A stretch of 64,000 nt of DNA from Wuchereria bancrofti. Lineage: Eukaryota > Nematoda > Chromadorea > Rhabditida > Onchocercidae. Below the pieces are notes generated by a model. The model made no database searches and was not told where the DNA came from. It saw only the letters and a list, made by a program, of their open reading frames with translations. The stretch is from positions 228,021 to 292,020 of the forward strand of contig SSBO01000015.1 of the NCBI GenBank assembly GCA_005281725.1, given 5' to 3'. Position 1 is the first letter of the stretch, and each line of letters starts with the position of its first letter. Below are positions 14,201 through 25,835 of this stretch, piece by piece. The position numbers and the translations under genes are program-made.

Positions 14201-14813
14201 ATCAATTCTTATCAATCTTATCAGTTTATAATTAATTTGTGTTAACTATTTCATCAAATGCATTACTAAACGAAGCATTTTTATGAAATAAATTTACAGT
14301 ATTAAAAATGAACGTTTTCTTTTTCATTAGAAGATTTTAAGAAAGTACAAACTTGACGTAACTTTAAACGAATTTCGACAGTGTCTAATCATCAGTGGAC
14401 TAAATTTCAGTCAAAATAAAATGTTTGATTATTTCCAGCGATTTATCACAATGAAACGACCAAGCCATCTTTACTTGGTTATAAATGCTTATTTGTCCTA
14501 AATATCATTTCACTATAAATTAATTTTCTCATCCTTTCATTTCCAATAATAAAAATGACGTAGTTTTTCTTTTCTTTTTTTTTTTTAAAGTGAATCGACA
14601 GGTGTTCACAGATGCTATTAGATATACTACTAGGCTTTAGAATGGTTGTTAGGCTATTAAACGATTTCTGGCTAACTTTTCATTTTCAAATGCTTTTCTC
14701 TACCTTTTCTTTAAATGTGCACTTGTCATCAGTTTTAATCAATTCAATTTTAGTACATTTAGTGGTTGTGTACCTGTTTTTAAAACCCACTTGCTTTCCT
14801 AATCGTATTCGAT

Positions 14814-14846
14814 AAAAATTGAATTTCTGGTAGAAATTCAATTTTT
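14814..14846. repeat. Perfect 15-bp hairpin with three-base loop
   Basis: AAAAATTGAATTTCT, loop GGT, then the exact reverse complement. It is A+T-rich, stands alone in an intergenic region, and no function is evident. Confidence 0.75.
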
Positions 14847-17437
14847 AATTTGTATCTATTTAAAAATTTTAAAAGCTTTAAAAATAATATTTATAAAAAT
14901 TTAAATGTTTATAATTTCAAGTACAAAAATCTCTACTTCCATTTTTTTTATTTTATTAACGTTAACGATTCATTTCGCTGCTGAAAATTTTTGTAAATTT
15001 ATAAGCTTTAATACATTTGCTTTACCTTCAAATATCCTATATAATTATGCACAAATTTTAAATTAATCACTGTGTCTTTGTTTATTGAAACAAAAATTTT
15101 CCCATATATTTCATTTTTTTTTTTTTTTTTTGCTAAAATTCATATGTCATTTCTAATTCATATTTCATTTATCTTATGTAAATACAAAAAAAGAAAGTCA
15201 AATTCAACACAATTTAAACACATTTCTCTCAGTTTGTAACACTTTTTTATTTTATAAAAAATTATATCAATAATTACTTATTTCATTCCTGTTAATAAGT
15301 AAACACTTTTTAAATTCATTTACCATTTCAAATTCTAACTCAAATCCTTTTCGGAAAATTTGATAATTGGTATTGATAATTGGTATATTTCGGATTTTCA
15401 TTGCACATACAATCATCGCAAGGATATGATTAATGATGCATTTTTATTTGACATCGAAATATAAAATTTGTTTTAATATGCACAACAGCAACTGGCTTTG
15501 ATATTTAATCGATTATGTGAGCATTTTGAAGGTATAAAATCGTTGTTGCTGCTATTAACGAGCTAGAATTTAACAATCAGAATTTAAAAATTTAATTTTC
15601 ATAAACCATTTAACGGCCATTCCAATATGGCATTTATTAATCGCATCGTATTTTATCCTTTTTTCATACTTTTTTATTTTTTAATATAATTTTTTTTATA
15701 TTCCACTTTCTCTTCATTGCATAACAAATTAATCATTAAGAAATGAAAGGAATGCAACTACACTTTTAATACATATATATCAGAATATAAAATCGAACTT
15801 TTTTAAATTTTAATGCTCCAAGAATGTAAACTAAATAACCGATTGACTGATTTAACTGATTTTTATTCTTTTTCCGATATTTTTATTAATAATTTGCATT
15901 GTATATTATCTGAATTCCTTATGATCCAACAATTTTAATGATTTACAATATTTTATTCATATCTGAACAATTTTTTCGCATTTGAATAATTTTTAAACAA
16001 TTTTTTAAATTCTTTCAGAAAGAATTTTCTTTTGAATAATATAATTTTAACTTCACCTTGAAAATTTGTAACTTTCAATTAATATCAATTATAAATTATT
16101 CTTTTCAAAACATTTTTATGGTTTGCAGAAAAAAAAAAAAGAAACGTTTCCACTTTGTCATATTTTTAATTGCCTTTAAGTGAAGCCAAATGTCAGTTTC
16201 TCTTTACTTCTTCAAAGTTTTGTTTTGAAAGGCACAAAATACTTTTTAAAAAGATAAAATTGCACAAGTTATCGTCTTTCACTGCAAAAACAAAAGAATG
16301 TGTTTTTCATTTTAATCAATCTGTTCTTCAAAAAAAAAAAAAAAACAAAATAAAAGAAAACAAAAAAATAAAAAAGTCCTACTTTTCATTTGTCCTATGC
16401 TTCAACTTAAGCAAACTAATTTTCCAATTCATAGCTTACTCATATTTACGATACTATTTTCTTTGGGAAATTACATTCAACAAAATATATTTCATTAGAC
16501 TATCAATAATTTATAGCAAAAAAAAAAAGGGAAACAAAAATTTTAGTTTCACACAAATTACAATATATTTTTATTTTACTGCAATTTTATCGTTTTATTA
16601 TTAATGTATTCAAAAAAAAAAAAAAATCCATTGCTCATGGGAAAAATTTGTGGAAATGACAAATAATTTTAATTCCTGACAAATGATTTTAATTTCATAT
16701 GACAATTTAATTTGTGAAATCATTTTTTTTTTCACCGAATTAATCAATCAGTGAGTTAAACAAAATTAGCTGATAAATTTTAAGTCTGTCATGCAATAAT
16801 AACCGTATTATTACATATTTTTGCTTTTTTGTTGACTAAATTTAATAAGCATAAAAATTTAAACATCAATGTTTCATGCATGAAATCACTGTTGAAAAAG
16901 AATTTCAACCAAATATTATTTCATCATAGTTATTATTCTGCCAAATATTTCATCATTCTTTTTTTTTTCTTTGCTACTAAAAATATTTTAAATATTTCTG
17001 AAATAGTTTTTTATTTAACCACAAATAGAAATAACATAAGTAAACAACGTTGAAACTTTAATAAACTAATCGATCGATCAGGTTTTAACATTTGTTCTGT
17101 CTATCATTCGTGTTTATTACATCACCTTATCTTCTCTTATCTTTTCAACCAGAATTCATCCAGCGTTATTACAAACCATTTTTGTGTTCTCTAACTTTTT
17201 GAAGTTAATTTGAATTTCAATTATTGAAAAGAGGAAGAAAAAATTATGCATATATGGAAAGTAAAGTTAGCAATAATAAAGTTTAATACTCATCGAGTTA
17301 CTCAAATTTTAAACCTTTTCATTGCAAATTTTGAATTCAAACATTTGCTTTGAAATTTTTAAATTATGCATCATTTCGCTACCAGATTTGGCCTTTCAAA
17401 TGACAGAATTTTAAAATTTGGTTTCATCCAAAAATTC

Positions 17438-17485
17438 TCAAATAATTATTTTGCACAACATTCAAATAATTATTTTGCACAACAT
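17438..17485. repeat. Two tandem copies of a 24-base unit
   Basis: The unit begins TCAAATAATTATTTTGCACA and is repeated once, directly. Because 24 is a multiple of three, it leaves a short plus-strand open frame uninterrupted, but that frame has no other support as a gene. Confidence 0.8.
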
Positions 17486-19910
17486 TTAGTTTTGCCTGTT
17501 CATATCTTTCATCAATTTCAACTTGAATTACAAAATTTTGTGATGCATCTATGCAACAGATTAGACAAAACATAACATAAATTTCAATAGAAAAATTTCA
17601 ATTCCATCTCAACCTACCCATTTTTTCTAATTTCCAAATGCTTGAAAATTAAAATGGCCAAATTGAAAGTTTGTAAATCAATTTTAAATGAAACCTTAAA
17701 ATTACTTATATGCAAATAGCACGCAAACTCTCATTGTAGAAATAGTTTTATCATAAAATCTTTGGAAGTGCATCTCCACATTTCATCTTCTATTCCTTCT
17801 TTTTCTTCGTTTCATTTTTAGTCTTACTTTACTACTTTAAATCTTAATTTATTAATCTTAATTCTATTCTTTGAATTATCTTTGCTATTAATGCATAATT
17901 TTAAGGTCAACTTACACTTTCAGTCTTTATCATAACTATTCCACCTAATCCCATTTTGTCTTTTTTATTTATTTTGGGTAACTTTGTTCAGTTTCTAAAT
18001 TTAAAATGTTGTAATTGAACTTATGAATCATATCTTAACTTTTGCAGATGTATGAGAAAAGAAGCATTTGAAGGAGGAAAACCTTCAGCTAGCAACAATT
18101 TTCAGCAAACAATCACAGTAGCTGTTGTCTTAACTTACCAAAATTTCTTTTTCATCCTAAAATTTGTAACTTTTCCTCTTTGCCAATCTTAGAAATTATC
18201 ATTTAGGACTAATAGCCATATTGGCTACTTTACTGTCCTGTTGACCAGCAGTGGATGACATTTGCGAGGCCAAATATGACATTTGTGACATTTTAATTCT
18301 CATTTTTTTTCATTTTTATTTTCATGAAATAAAGTTAATAAGTGCTTTATGAATTACTATTTCTATTTGTATAAAATATAAGGAAATAATGTGACAACAA
18401 AATATAAAATTAAACGAGTAAATAAGAAAAACAAAAAATTTCATCGCATCTATTAAATGTTTTATTTTATTTTTCAAGTAATAATTTTACATTTCAGTGC
18501 TCAAATGTTAAAATTAAAAAGGCCGTATTTCTTCATTTATTAAACTCTTATTTGTTTAATTATTAATAATATATTTATTAAGCTAATACATTTTTTTTTA
18601 ATTTAATATCAACAATACATACAACAAATTAAATCATAAATTTTATCTTTGATTTAGAATTGAATAAGAAATAATAGCAATTGTTTGCATGCATTATTAA
18701 TACTGTTTACATCATAAATTTCTCACAGCTTTTCATGAAATATTATATTTTCTGTATTTTATTTAAAATGATCGAAATGATAATGAAATGATTTGCTTTA
18801 CTGTTCAATCAATTTAGTTCAAAAATTATAACAAAGTAATTTTACTTACTTACTATTTTGGTACTTTAACATAAAGTAAAGTATAGTTGAAAATTATACA
18901 ATAAATATTGTTTTATACATTTTCCATGTATCAATCTATGTTATCATTAAAAGAAAAAATAAAAAAAAAAAATTTTTTTTTCTGTTGAACAAATAAGAAA
19001 TGCAAAGTAATATTAGTTGGTGTACTATAAATGATTAACAAAAAAAAAAAATAAGAGTATAAAAGAAAATGTTAAATTTAATTAAAAAAATAATGTGACG
19101 TTGTCTATCTATAAACATAAATTTTTATGCTAATTTTTTTTGTTTGGTAAGGAAATGAAATGAAAAAATAAATTTATTTATTTAAAGGAAGAGAATAATT
19201 TATTCTCTTTCTTTTTGCTTCTTTCATTTTTCATTTATTATTAATAAACTAAAAGTATTTTTATCACATGAAGCGAAGAATGAAAAGACAAAAAGGATTT
19301 TATAAATATTATAACAGTATATCTAATACAAATGATATGCAAAATAATAAATATATTTTGTTTTCATTTGAAAAATATATGTTTTAAGTTAAATTGTTTA
19401 AATAATTTGCCAAATTAAAAAAATAACAAATTTTAGATTAGCAAAAGTTAAAATTTTGTAATATTTAGTAAATTAAGTATAAAGGAGAAGTCGATATTCA
19501 TATATTATTTTATCTTATCATAATAAACCAAAAAAGGTCACAAAGGGAATGCAAATAGGCTCTTAAATTCAATATTTGAAAATTGCTCGCCTAAATTAAT
19601 TGGGTACAACTTTTTAGTTTTTTCATTACTTTCTTTTGTCTTCTTTTATTATTTTTTTTTTCTATCTTCTTAACTATTACCCAAATTTTTAAGTTTCACC
19701 ATGATGAAAAATTTCAAATATTTGAAATATCCTTAGCATAATGTATGATTTGACTATAAACATATCATTAATGTAAAAATTTTTCGAATTTTCAGGTATA
19801 GAATAGACATAAAATGCTGATAATATCGAAGCATCCATTTTTCAAACATAGAAATCAACATAATTAGAAACAATTTTCAACTTTCACAACACTAAGCAAC
19901 TTCGATAAAC

Positions 19911-22093
19911 ATGCTACTCGATTGCTTGAAATCAAATTTACCACCTCGAAATCATACAACTCCTCAATATTACACCTGTTTTGGAAGAGTGCATGTTCAG
20001 GTATGCATTAATTTAATGCCAATAAATTCAATCAGTTTTATTTGAATTAAATTTTCCTCACCATATGCTATTTCAAATGCTATTTTAAACAAATAATTAT
20101 TTATTACAGACTGCCTTACAACTTATTATAATTGTAACATTTGCATGGGATATATTTCGATGGATCGATTTCATTGTCAATCGGGGAATTACTTTCGGTA
20201 ATTTTTTTTTTCATGATTATTATTATTTTATGGTATATAATTGCCTTATCTAAAAAAAAGTTTTATTAATATCGTCATTCCTATGTTTCCGGTATACTTA
20301 CACTACTATAGTTTATTGACCTAATTTTTGATGTCCGTGAAATAATCATTCATTGATAATTCAAATGATAATCATTACAGGATGGATAGAAATTTTTGCA
20401 GAAATTTGCAATGCCTTATTTGGAATTTCTTTGATTATTGCTTATTGTTTCAAATCAGCGTCTTTCTTATTACCATATCTTTTTCTTCAGGTTTACATCT
20501 AATTTTAATTTCTTAACTATATTTCTTCAAATCTTTATGATAAGAATAAGAAGAAATCATTTTCAGCAATTTGATATTCTTCCTCTTGCAACTTATGGCG
20601 TTTATTTATTGTAAAGAACACATTTAGAACTTCAATATATTTGCAAAATGCTTCGAAATTTAGATGAATATATTCTATTTTCAGCTATTTACTCTGGTAG
20701 CTTCGATGATTTTATTCTGCGTAAGCATTTTGACTATAATATGGCCGAAAAATTCTTGGGCGTCCAGCTTTCATACTTATCCATCGACAAAAGCATCCTG
20801 TAAGATTCACGATTTCAGATACACCTGTAGTAGAACAATAATTTGCTTATAATTATTAAAACACTCTTTATTCAAGTCAATTTAGAAACTTCAACACTAT
20901 TTGAAACTATTACTCCTAAACTGCTAAGGGAAACCACAGATTCTCCTTCCACTCAATAAAGAGAGAATTTGATTACTTGCTTGTTATGTGAAGCAACTGT
21001 AGTCAAAAATAAATGTATAATCAGCTGAAAAATAAAGTTAAACAGTTAAGTAAGACAAGTAATCAAGGATGAATAATATAATCAGAGTATGATAAGCTCT
21101 GAAAGCCAACGTTTGCAGCAATGATGACACTATGACGAATTTTTATCAAAGCTAGTAAATCCCATCCGTTCATTCAATAAAGAAAAAATAAATCCCACAT
21201 TGAAACAAATACCAGAGATTCGATGCTAAGCTTAAACAAAATAATCGAGAAGTTTTAGATGATAAAGGAGTATCAGATATCAAAAAATTGATATACACAA
21301 CACTTAAATGCTGTCATAAACAAGAAAGAAAAATATTTCAAACAAAAATATTTTTAAAAAAATTTTTTCCCCACGACAGCAATTTACTATTTTGCATCAT
21401 TTTCAGCTATTCGACTAAATGCGTTAATTTATGCTATATCTCCACTTACTTTTACGCTAATGTTAATATGGGTGATTCGTGTATTGTTCGCTTGCTATGT
21501 GTATTTTAGCGATCGAAAGAAAGCTGAATTAAGCTTTCCCATAGTTGCTATCCAGGTAAGTTATAAATGAAAAAGATAATACATAAGAAGTTTCCATTAT
21601 ACTTTAAACTCAATCCATTGACAAAATAGATTCCTTTGTAAGAAATACTTTGGAATGTAGCAAGTCTTTGCAGAACATTTCATTTCAAGTAATAAACTGC
21701 AAAACAAACTCATTTGATTGATTTCTGTGGCTTATGCCAAAATATCATGAGTTGCAATTTTACTTGTACAAACTTAGTGCAACAGAGAGCAGCCTGAAAT
21801 AAGTAAAGTTTTGAATTTGGAACATGAAGGATAATAAAGCAAGGGAAAGTCTTTGTTAGGTTAAAAAAGTTTGCATAGAAATGATTTTAAAGTTAAAATT
21901 ATTTTATTTGTAGAACAATGGTCCCAGTGCTGGTATTACTATAACCTCACCAACCGATCCAAGCAACGTACCAGCGACAACAGCAGCAGCACCAGCTGTG
22001 ACATATATTTCACCGACCAATTCAGCACCACCAACGACATTCTCGAACCCCAATTTTACTCCTCAGGATGAAGGCGGACAGAAGCAACAATGA
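19911..22093 (+). CDS. Four-span membrane protein with Thr/Pro-rich tail
   Basis: Six exons: 19911-20000, 20110-20197, 20381-20490, 20685-20799, 21407-21555 and 21914-22093, giving 243 residues. All borders are GT-AG with TTTCAG-like acceptors, and the phases agree throughout. Hydrophobic spans lie at about residues 31-52, 62-82, 97-116 and 139-166. The N-terminal 30 residues carry a YYTCFGRVH stretch, and the last 60 residues form a low-complexity tail rich in Thr, Ala, Pro and Ser, ending GGQKQQ. The layout (short N-terminus, four spans, proline-rich cytosolic tail) recalls lysosomal LAPTM-like and related nematode four-span proteins, but I could not confirm a family. A TTTTCAG about 116 bases before the ATG is a likely trans-splice site; the leader between them contains a short upstream ATG frame at 19814. 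Confidence 0.8.
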
Positions 22094-23965
22094 CTATTGA
22101 AAACATCGATAATCTACTGAATATTGAAATGTGGCATCTTGTAAAAATAAACTAAGAATCAATTAATAATTTAAAATAAAATTTGGTGAACAAAAAAGGA
22201 TGCGCTGCAAGTTAATAAAACGGTTTTGATGAGTTCCCTTATTAGGACATTGACAATCAACCGATCTAAACACAACGGTAAAGAAAAAAAAAACAATCAC
22301 CTTCCAAACATTATAAAAAACCTTCTAAGCATTATGAGAAAAAGGCATTAATATTCATTATATAAAAGAACTTATAAAACAATAAAAAAGAAAGAAGTAA
22401 TATACCATTCATTTCTTAAGGTATGTCATTCTTACTTCTCTTCTTTCTAAAACGAGTAAATTTGGCAGTTAAAGAACTTGCAAATTTTTTTAGTAAAACA
22501 AATGATGAGGAAAAAAAGCATGAACTTATGCGAGCATGAGAAACAAAGATTTGATTATATAATGCGAATCGAAACTTTTCTTTGCATAACGTTCATCAGT
22601 TCGGGAAAGCACCTGTGATTGAAGATGGCTATTATACATCTGCAATTCAAATTAAACCTTTCTCCATATCGCACTTTATAATACTACAGCATTCCATGAT
22701 ACCTTATGTATTCTTCCATCATTGCTCAGTATCCAAGTTGGTCATTTGTTTTCATTACTTTATAGTCGTAGTGGTCTTAGATAATAACTGTTCAAAGGTT
22801 TAAATTGTACTAAGCTCATTTAATGCATGCAAGCCGAAATTTCTTGCGTTTCTTGAAGCTGCTATGCTTTTTCAGCAATCATTTTCCCTATGTTGGATTA
22901 ATTAGCAAATTAATGGGATTGCATAAATGTGAAAATTTCGAATTGTTCATTGTCTGACACAGTATCATTAAGTGTTTCCTAATGCCTTATATTTGATTAA
23001 CAGCATATCTCTCTACTACCTAAAGTTCATCGAACCACTATTTAGTACTTTATTTTTGCTTCTAAAATACTTTACTACCCCGAATTCCACAAATCTTCAT
23101 CTCATCAGTGTATCAGACATCATTCGATCACTTTATATTCCAGTTGTAACGAATGACAGATGACATATCAAAGTATTCATTTATCTGTAAGCTGTTACTT
23201 GAGAGAATTAGTTACAGAAGTATGCTATTCATTGCAACAAACACAAATAAGCAAAAAAAAAATAAATAAATAAATAAATAAATAAATAAGTAAAACCCAA
23301 CACTTAACGACTGTAAATGCCTGAATATTAAGTTTGCTGTAATTCTGTTAACACACCTTTATTTACATTACATTTAACTTAAACAAGCTGAAACTTCATT
23401 AAAGTCAGCTTTATCACAATTACCCATCTTTCCCGTATTTACGAATTTTGGAAAAATTCAACACTTCAGATATATGTTAAGTTTAAAGATGTGAATGAAC
23501 GGGTAAAAAAATTCCTGAATGGTAAACAACGTATAGGAAACTGTTGAACATATGCCTATTTTAATATAAGGAAAAGAAACTTCGCTATCGACCAGGTTTA
23601 GCTTTATAACGTCGAAGTACAAAGATATGCAACAAAATACTGTTTTCTTTTTTAGTCTAAAAATTTACTTCTAAGATAAAGATATTCCAGAATAGGTACC
23701 TCTGACTTGATAAAATAATGAACAAAAAAATCTTATAGATAATTGGAAAAATAATAATGCGACCGATAAACAATCCATAGTGAGTACACAGAATACACCA
23801 TCGTTTACGAATGAGAACTTCTGAAAACCACTTAAACTTTGAAATTTAAGTTCTGGATGAAACATTTGAACAAAATAACTCCATTCTTCGCACTCAATGA
23901 TGGCACCAATTCTCTCTCGCCATTTTCGTACTTTTTTGGAGAAAGAGTAGTCTTAAGCACATAGA
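22094..23965. other. Convergent intergenic region
   Basis: This stretch lies between the 3' ends of the four-span gene and FIS1. It probably holds both 3' UTRs: AATAAA-like signals occur soon after 22,140, and the region is a little less A+T-rich than distant spacers. It includes an (AAAT)n tract at about 23,258-23,288. Open frames of 62 to 73 codons at 22582, 22972 and 23671 (minus) have no splice context or recognisable similarity. Confidence 0.5.
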
Positions 23966-25576
23966 TCACCTTTTCGAGGCAGCAAATGCAGCAATAGCTA
24001 AACCACCAATTACAGCAATTCCTCCACCCAATATTGCCATGCCAATGATTCCATCTAAATGAACTTTAGATTAAAGTTTAAAACCACTATAAATCATTAT
24101 CATTTTATCAAGCGGTATTCCAAAATCAATGAACCCACATTCCAAAAAAAGTTTGCATACCTTTTTTCATTCTATGCTTAATCAAATCCTTCAAATCTAG
24201 TGCTTGACGATTATTCGATTCTGCACTGAGTAATATATCAACATATGCAAGAGCCCGATCGTACTCCTGTAATTTCAGAGCTTCCATAATGAAATTAATC
24301 ATTTTAAAGAAACCCATGTAGCAGAAAGCTTTACCTTTAAGCGTGTATGCGCTATTGCAAGATAAAATACATAATCACGCTTCGATATATCCTCAACTTC
24401 TTGCCGCAATAAATCTAAAACGTATAAAAATTTAGTAAGAAAAATATTATTTTGGGCAGATAAAAAAATCGCTGCAACTAAATATGCAATTAAATACCGT
24501 TGATTGGAACACATATGTAAGACTCAAATATCACATAAATAATTTTTTTTTGCCACTAAAATATTTCTAGTTTAATAATATGAAATTCCCGAATATAGTT
24601 ACACTCGAAAATAGTTCTTTAAAATATAGATCAATACATTTTTACAAAAATGTATCTTAACTTGTTATCGCTAATGCATTGTGATACAATATTCAGCTCA
24701 GTTAGTTTTCTCCAGAAAACGAATAATAAAACAAAAATGAAGACGACGCAAATACCAATAATTCAGTAACCTTCCAACAATTTGATTCCCTTACGTACAT
24801 TACAATTGTTGGATTTGATCAGGCCATGAGCATAAGAATATATTGCAACAGCACTTGGATCACCACGCGCAACTTGCTCGTTATATGTTCTTTCCAAGTT
24901 CTGAAACAAAAGTAAATTACAGTCAATGAAAATTCCTATTTTTTAAAAATTTCAGTTTTTCATTACTTTTAAACAAATCTCTCAATATATATATGTCCAA
25001 TCAGCCTAAGTTAACTAAAACGACACTATTAACATGAGCATTATATTCCCAATTATTCAAATCTTCTCAGAGCCTCTAATAACAAAACTACGAGAACAAC
25101 AAGCAGTCCGCAATGAATGTATGGAATAGACTGAGCTCAAGCAACTACATCACAACAAGCACAAAATATTTGCTTTGATAACTAAGCATAAAACAATTAG
25201 TCATCATTAAAGTACAATAAAGTATTAATTACAAGCATGCCAATTAGCCGCTGTGGAATAAAAAAATTTGACTGATTAAAATGACACAAATTATGAAGGT
25301 TTGGTAAGATCCAGAATGATTTAAAATGTAACAATGTAGATGTGTCCTCATTACTAGGGGAAATGGTACCTAATAAAGATAGTATAATACAAACAGTTGA
25401 TTGTTATTATCAGATGTGACACTGAAAAAATAATATGTTGTAAAGGTATGTTCATTCCATGAGGGAATGATATTTGAATTCTGAATTCGATGATACAATA
25501 AGAATAAATAAGACAATCAACGTACGGCCAAAACGTCCGGATCGATCCGTTCATCCACAATTACACCGGAATCCAT
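23966..25576 (-). CDS. fis-1: Mitochondrial fission 1 protein (FIS1)
   Basis: Tail-anchored adaptor of the mitochondrial and peroxisomal outer membrane that recruits fission factors. Exons on the minus strand: 25576-25526, 24900-24771, 24414-24335, 24266-24161 and 24054-23966, giving 151 residues, the usual FIS1 length. The N-terminal helix holds NLERTYNEQVARGDPSAVA. The TPR-like core includes NVRKGIKLLE, then RDYVFYLAIAHTRLK and EYDRALAYVDILL, which match the conserved FIS1 pattern (RDYVFYLAV...YRLKEYEKAL). The tail (about 125-148) is a Gly/Ala/Ile-rich membrane anchor ending SKR, as in the family. The start is set by TTTTCAG two bases upstream, a likely spliced-leader acceptor. Introns are GT-AG with agreeing phases. 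Caenorhabditis elegans has two FIS1 paralogues, so the number in the symbol is uncertain; the family call is not. Confidence 0.95.
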
Positions 25577-25578
25577 AC

Positions 25579-25585
25579 CTGAAAA
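25579..25585 (-). promoter_or_regulatory. Probable spliced-leader acceptor of FIS1
   Basis: On the minus strand this reads TTTTCAG and ends two bases before the FIS1 ATG. That spacing is typical of nematode trans-splicing. No internal exon precedes it in a way that would suit a cis intron. Confidence 0.6.
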
Positions 25586-25740
25586 CATTAGCAACCGACC
25601 CTTCAATTTACTAACTCATCAAAACGACCAAACTCAAAATGTCACTGCCACGTCGCAGACCACCGCACACCTTAACAATGCATGCGCGCAAGGATCTGGT
25701 CGTCATGCAATCATTCTCGTCCCGTCTGTACTTTTACCCG

Positions 25741-25835
25741 AGAAATATTAACCACACCTCGTATTCCACCTGAGAATATTAACCACACCTCGTATTCCAC
25801 CTGAGAAATATTAACCACACCTCGTATTCCACCTG
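25741..25835. repeat. Three tandem copies of a 31-32 base unit
   Basis: Units at 25741-25772, 25773-25803 and 25804-25835 share TATTAACCACACCTCGTATT. The middle unit lacks one A. They sit about 165 bases upstream of the FIS1 start and are less A+T-rich than their surroundings, so a regulatory role is possible, but this is not shown. Confidence 0.9.

Larger units (their letters stand above)
11238..19910. other. Long A+T-rich intergenic region
   Basis: About 8.7 kb with many A and T homopolymers and no gene I can support. The longest open frame (16170-16604, 144 codons) is low-complexity Lys/Phe/Ile sequence and is most likely chance. A patch at about 18,040-18,320 is less A+T-rich and may hide an exon: on the plus strand, TTTGCAG at 18041-18047 is followed by an open stretch to a TAG at 18190-18192, and the minus strand has a short open frame over about 18,205-18,285. 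Probable trans-splice acceptor TTTTCAG for the next gene ends at about 19,794. Confidence 0.5.

Noticed and set aside
16170..16604. Longest open frame of the window, 144 codons on plus
   Set aside because: It is low-complexity Lys/Phe/Ile/Tyr sequence in A+T-rich DNA with poly-A runs inside the frame. It has no splice or trans-splice context and no family resemblance.
19680..19710. Faint resemblance to the nematode spliced leader (TTACCCAAATTTTTAAG)
   Set aside because: It does not match the conserved leader, and no donor or Sm-site structure follows as in an SL RNA gene.
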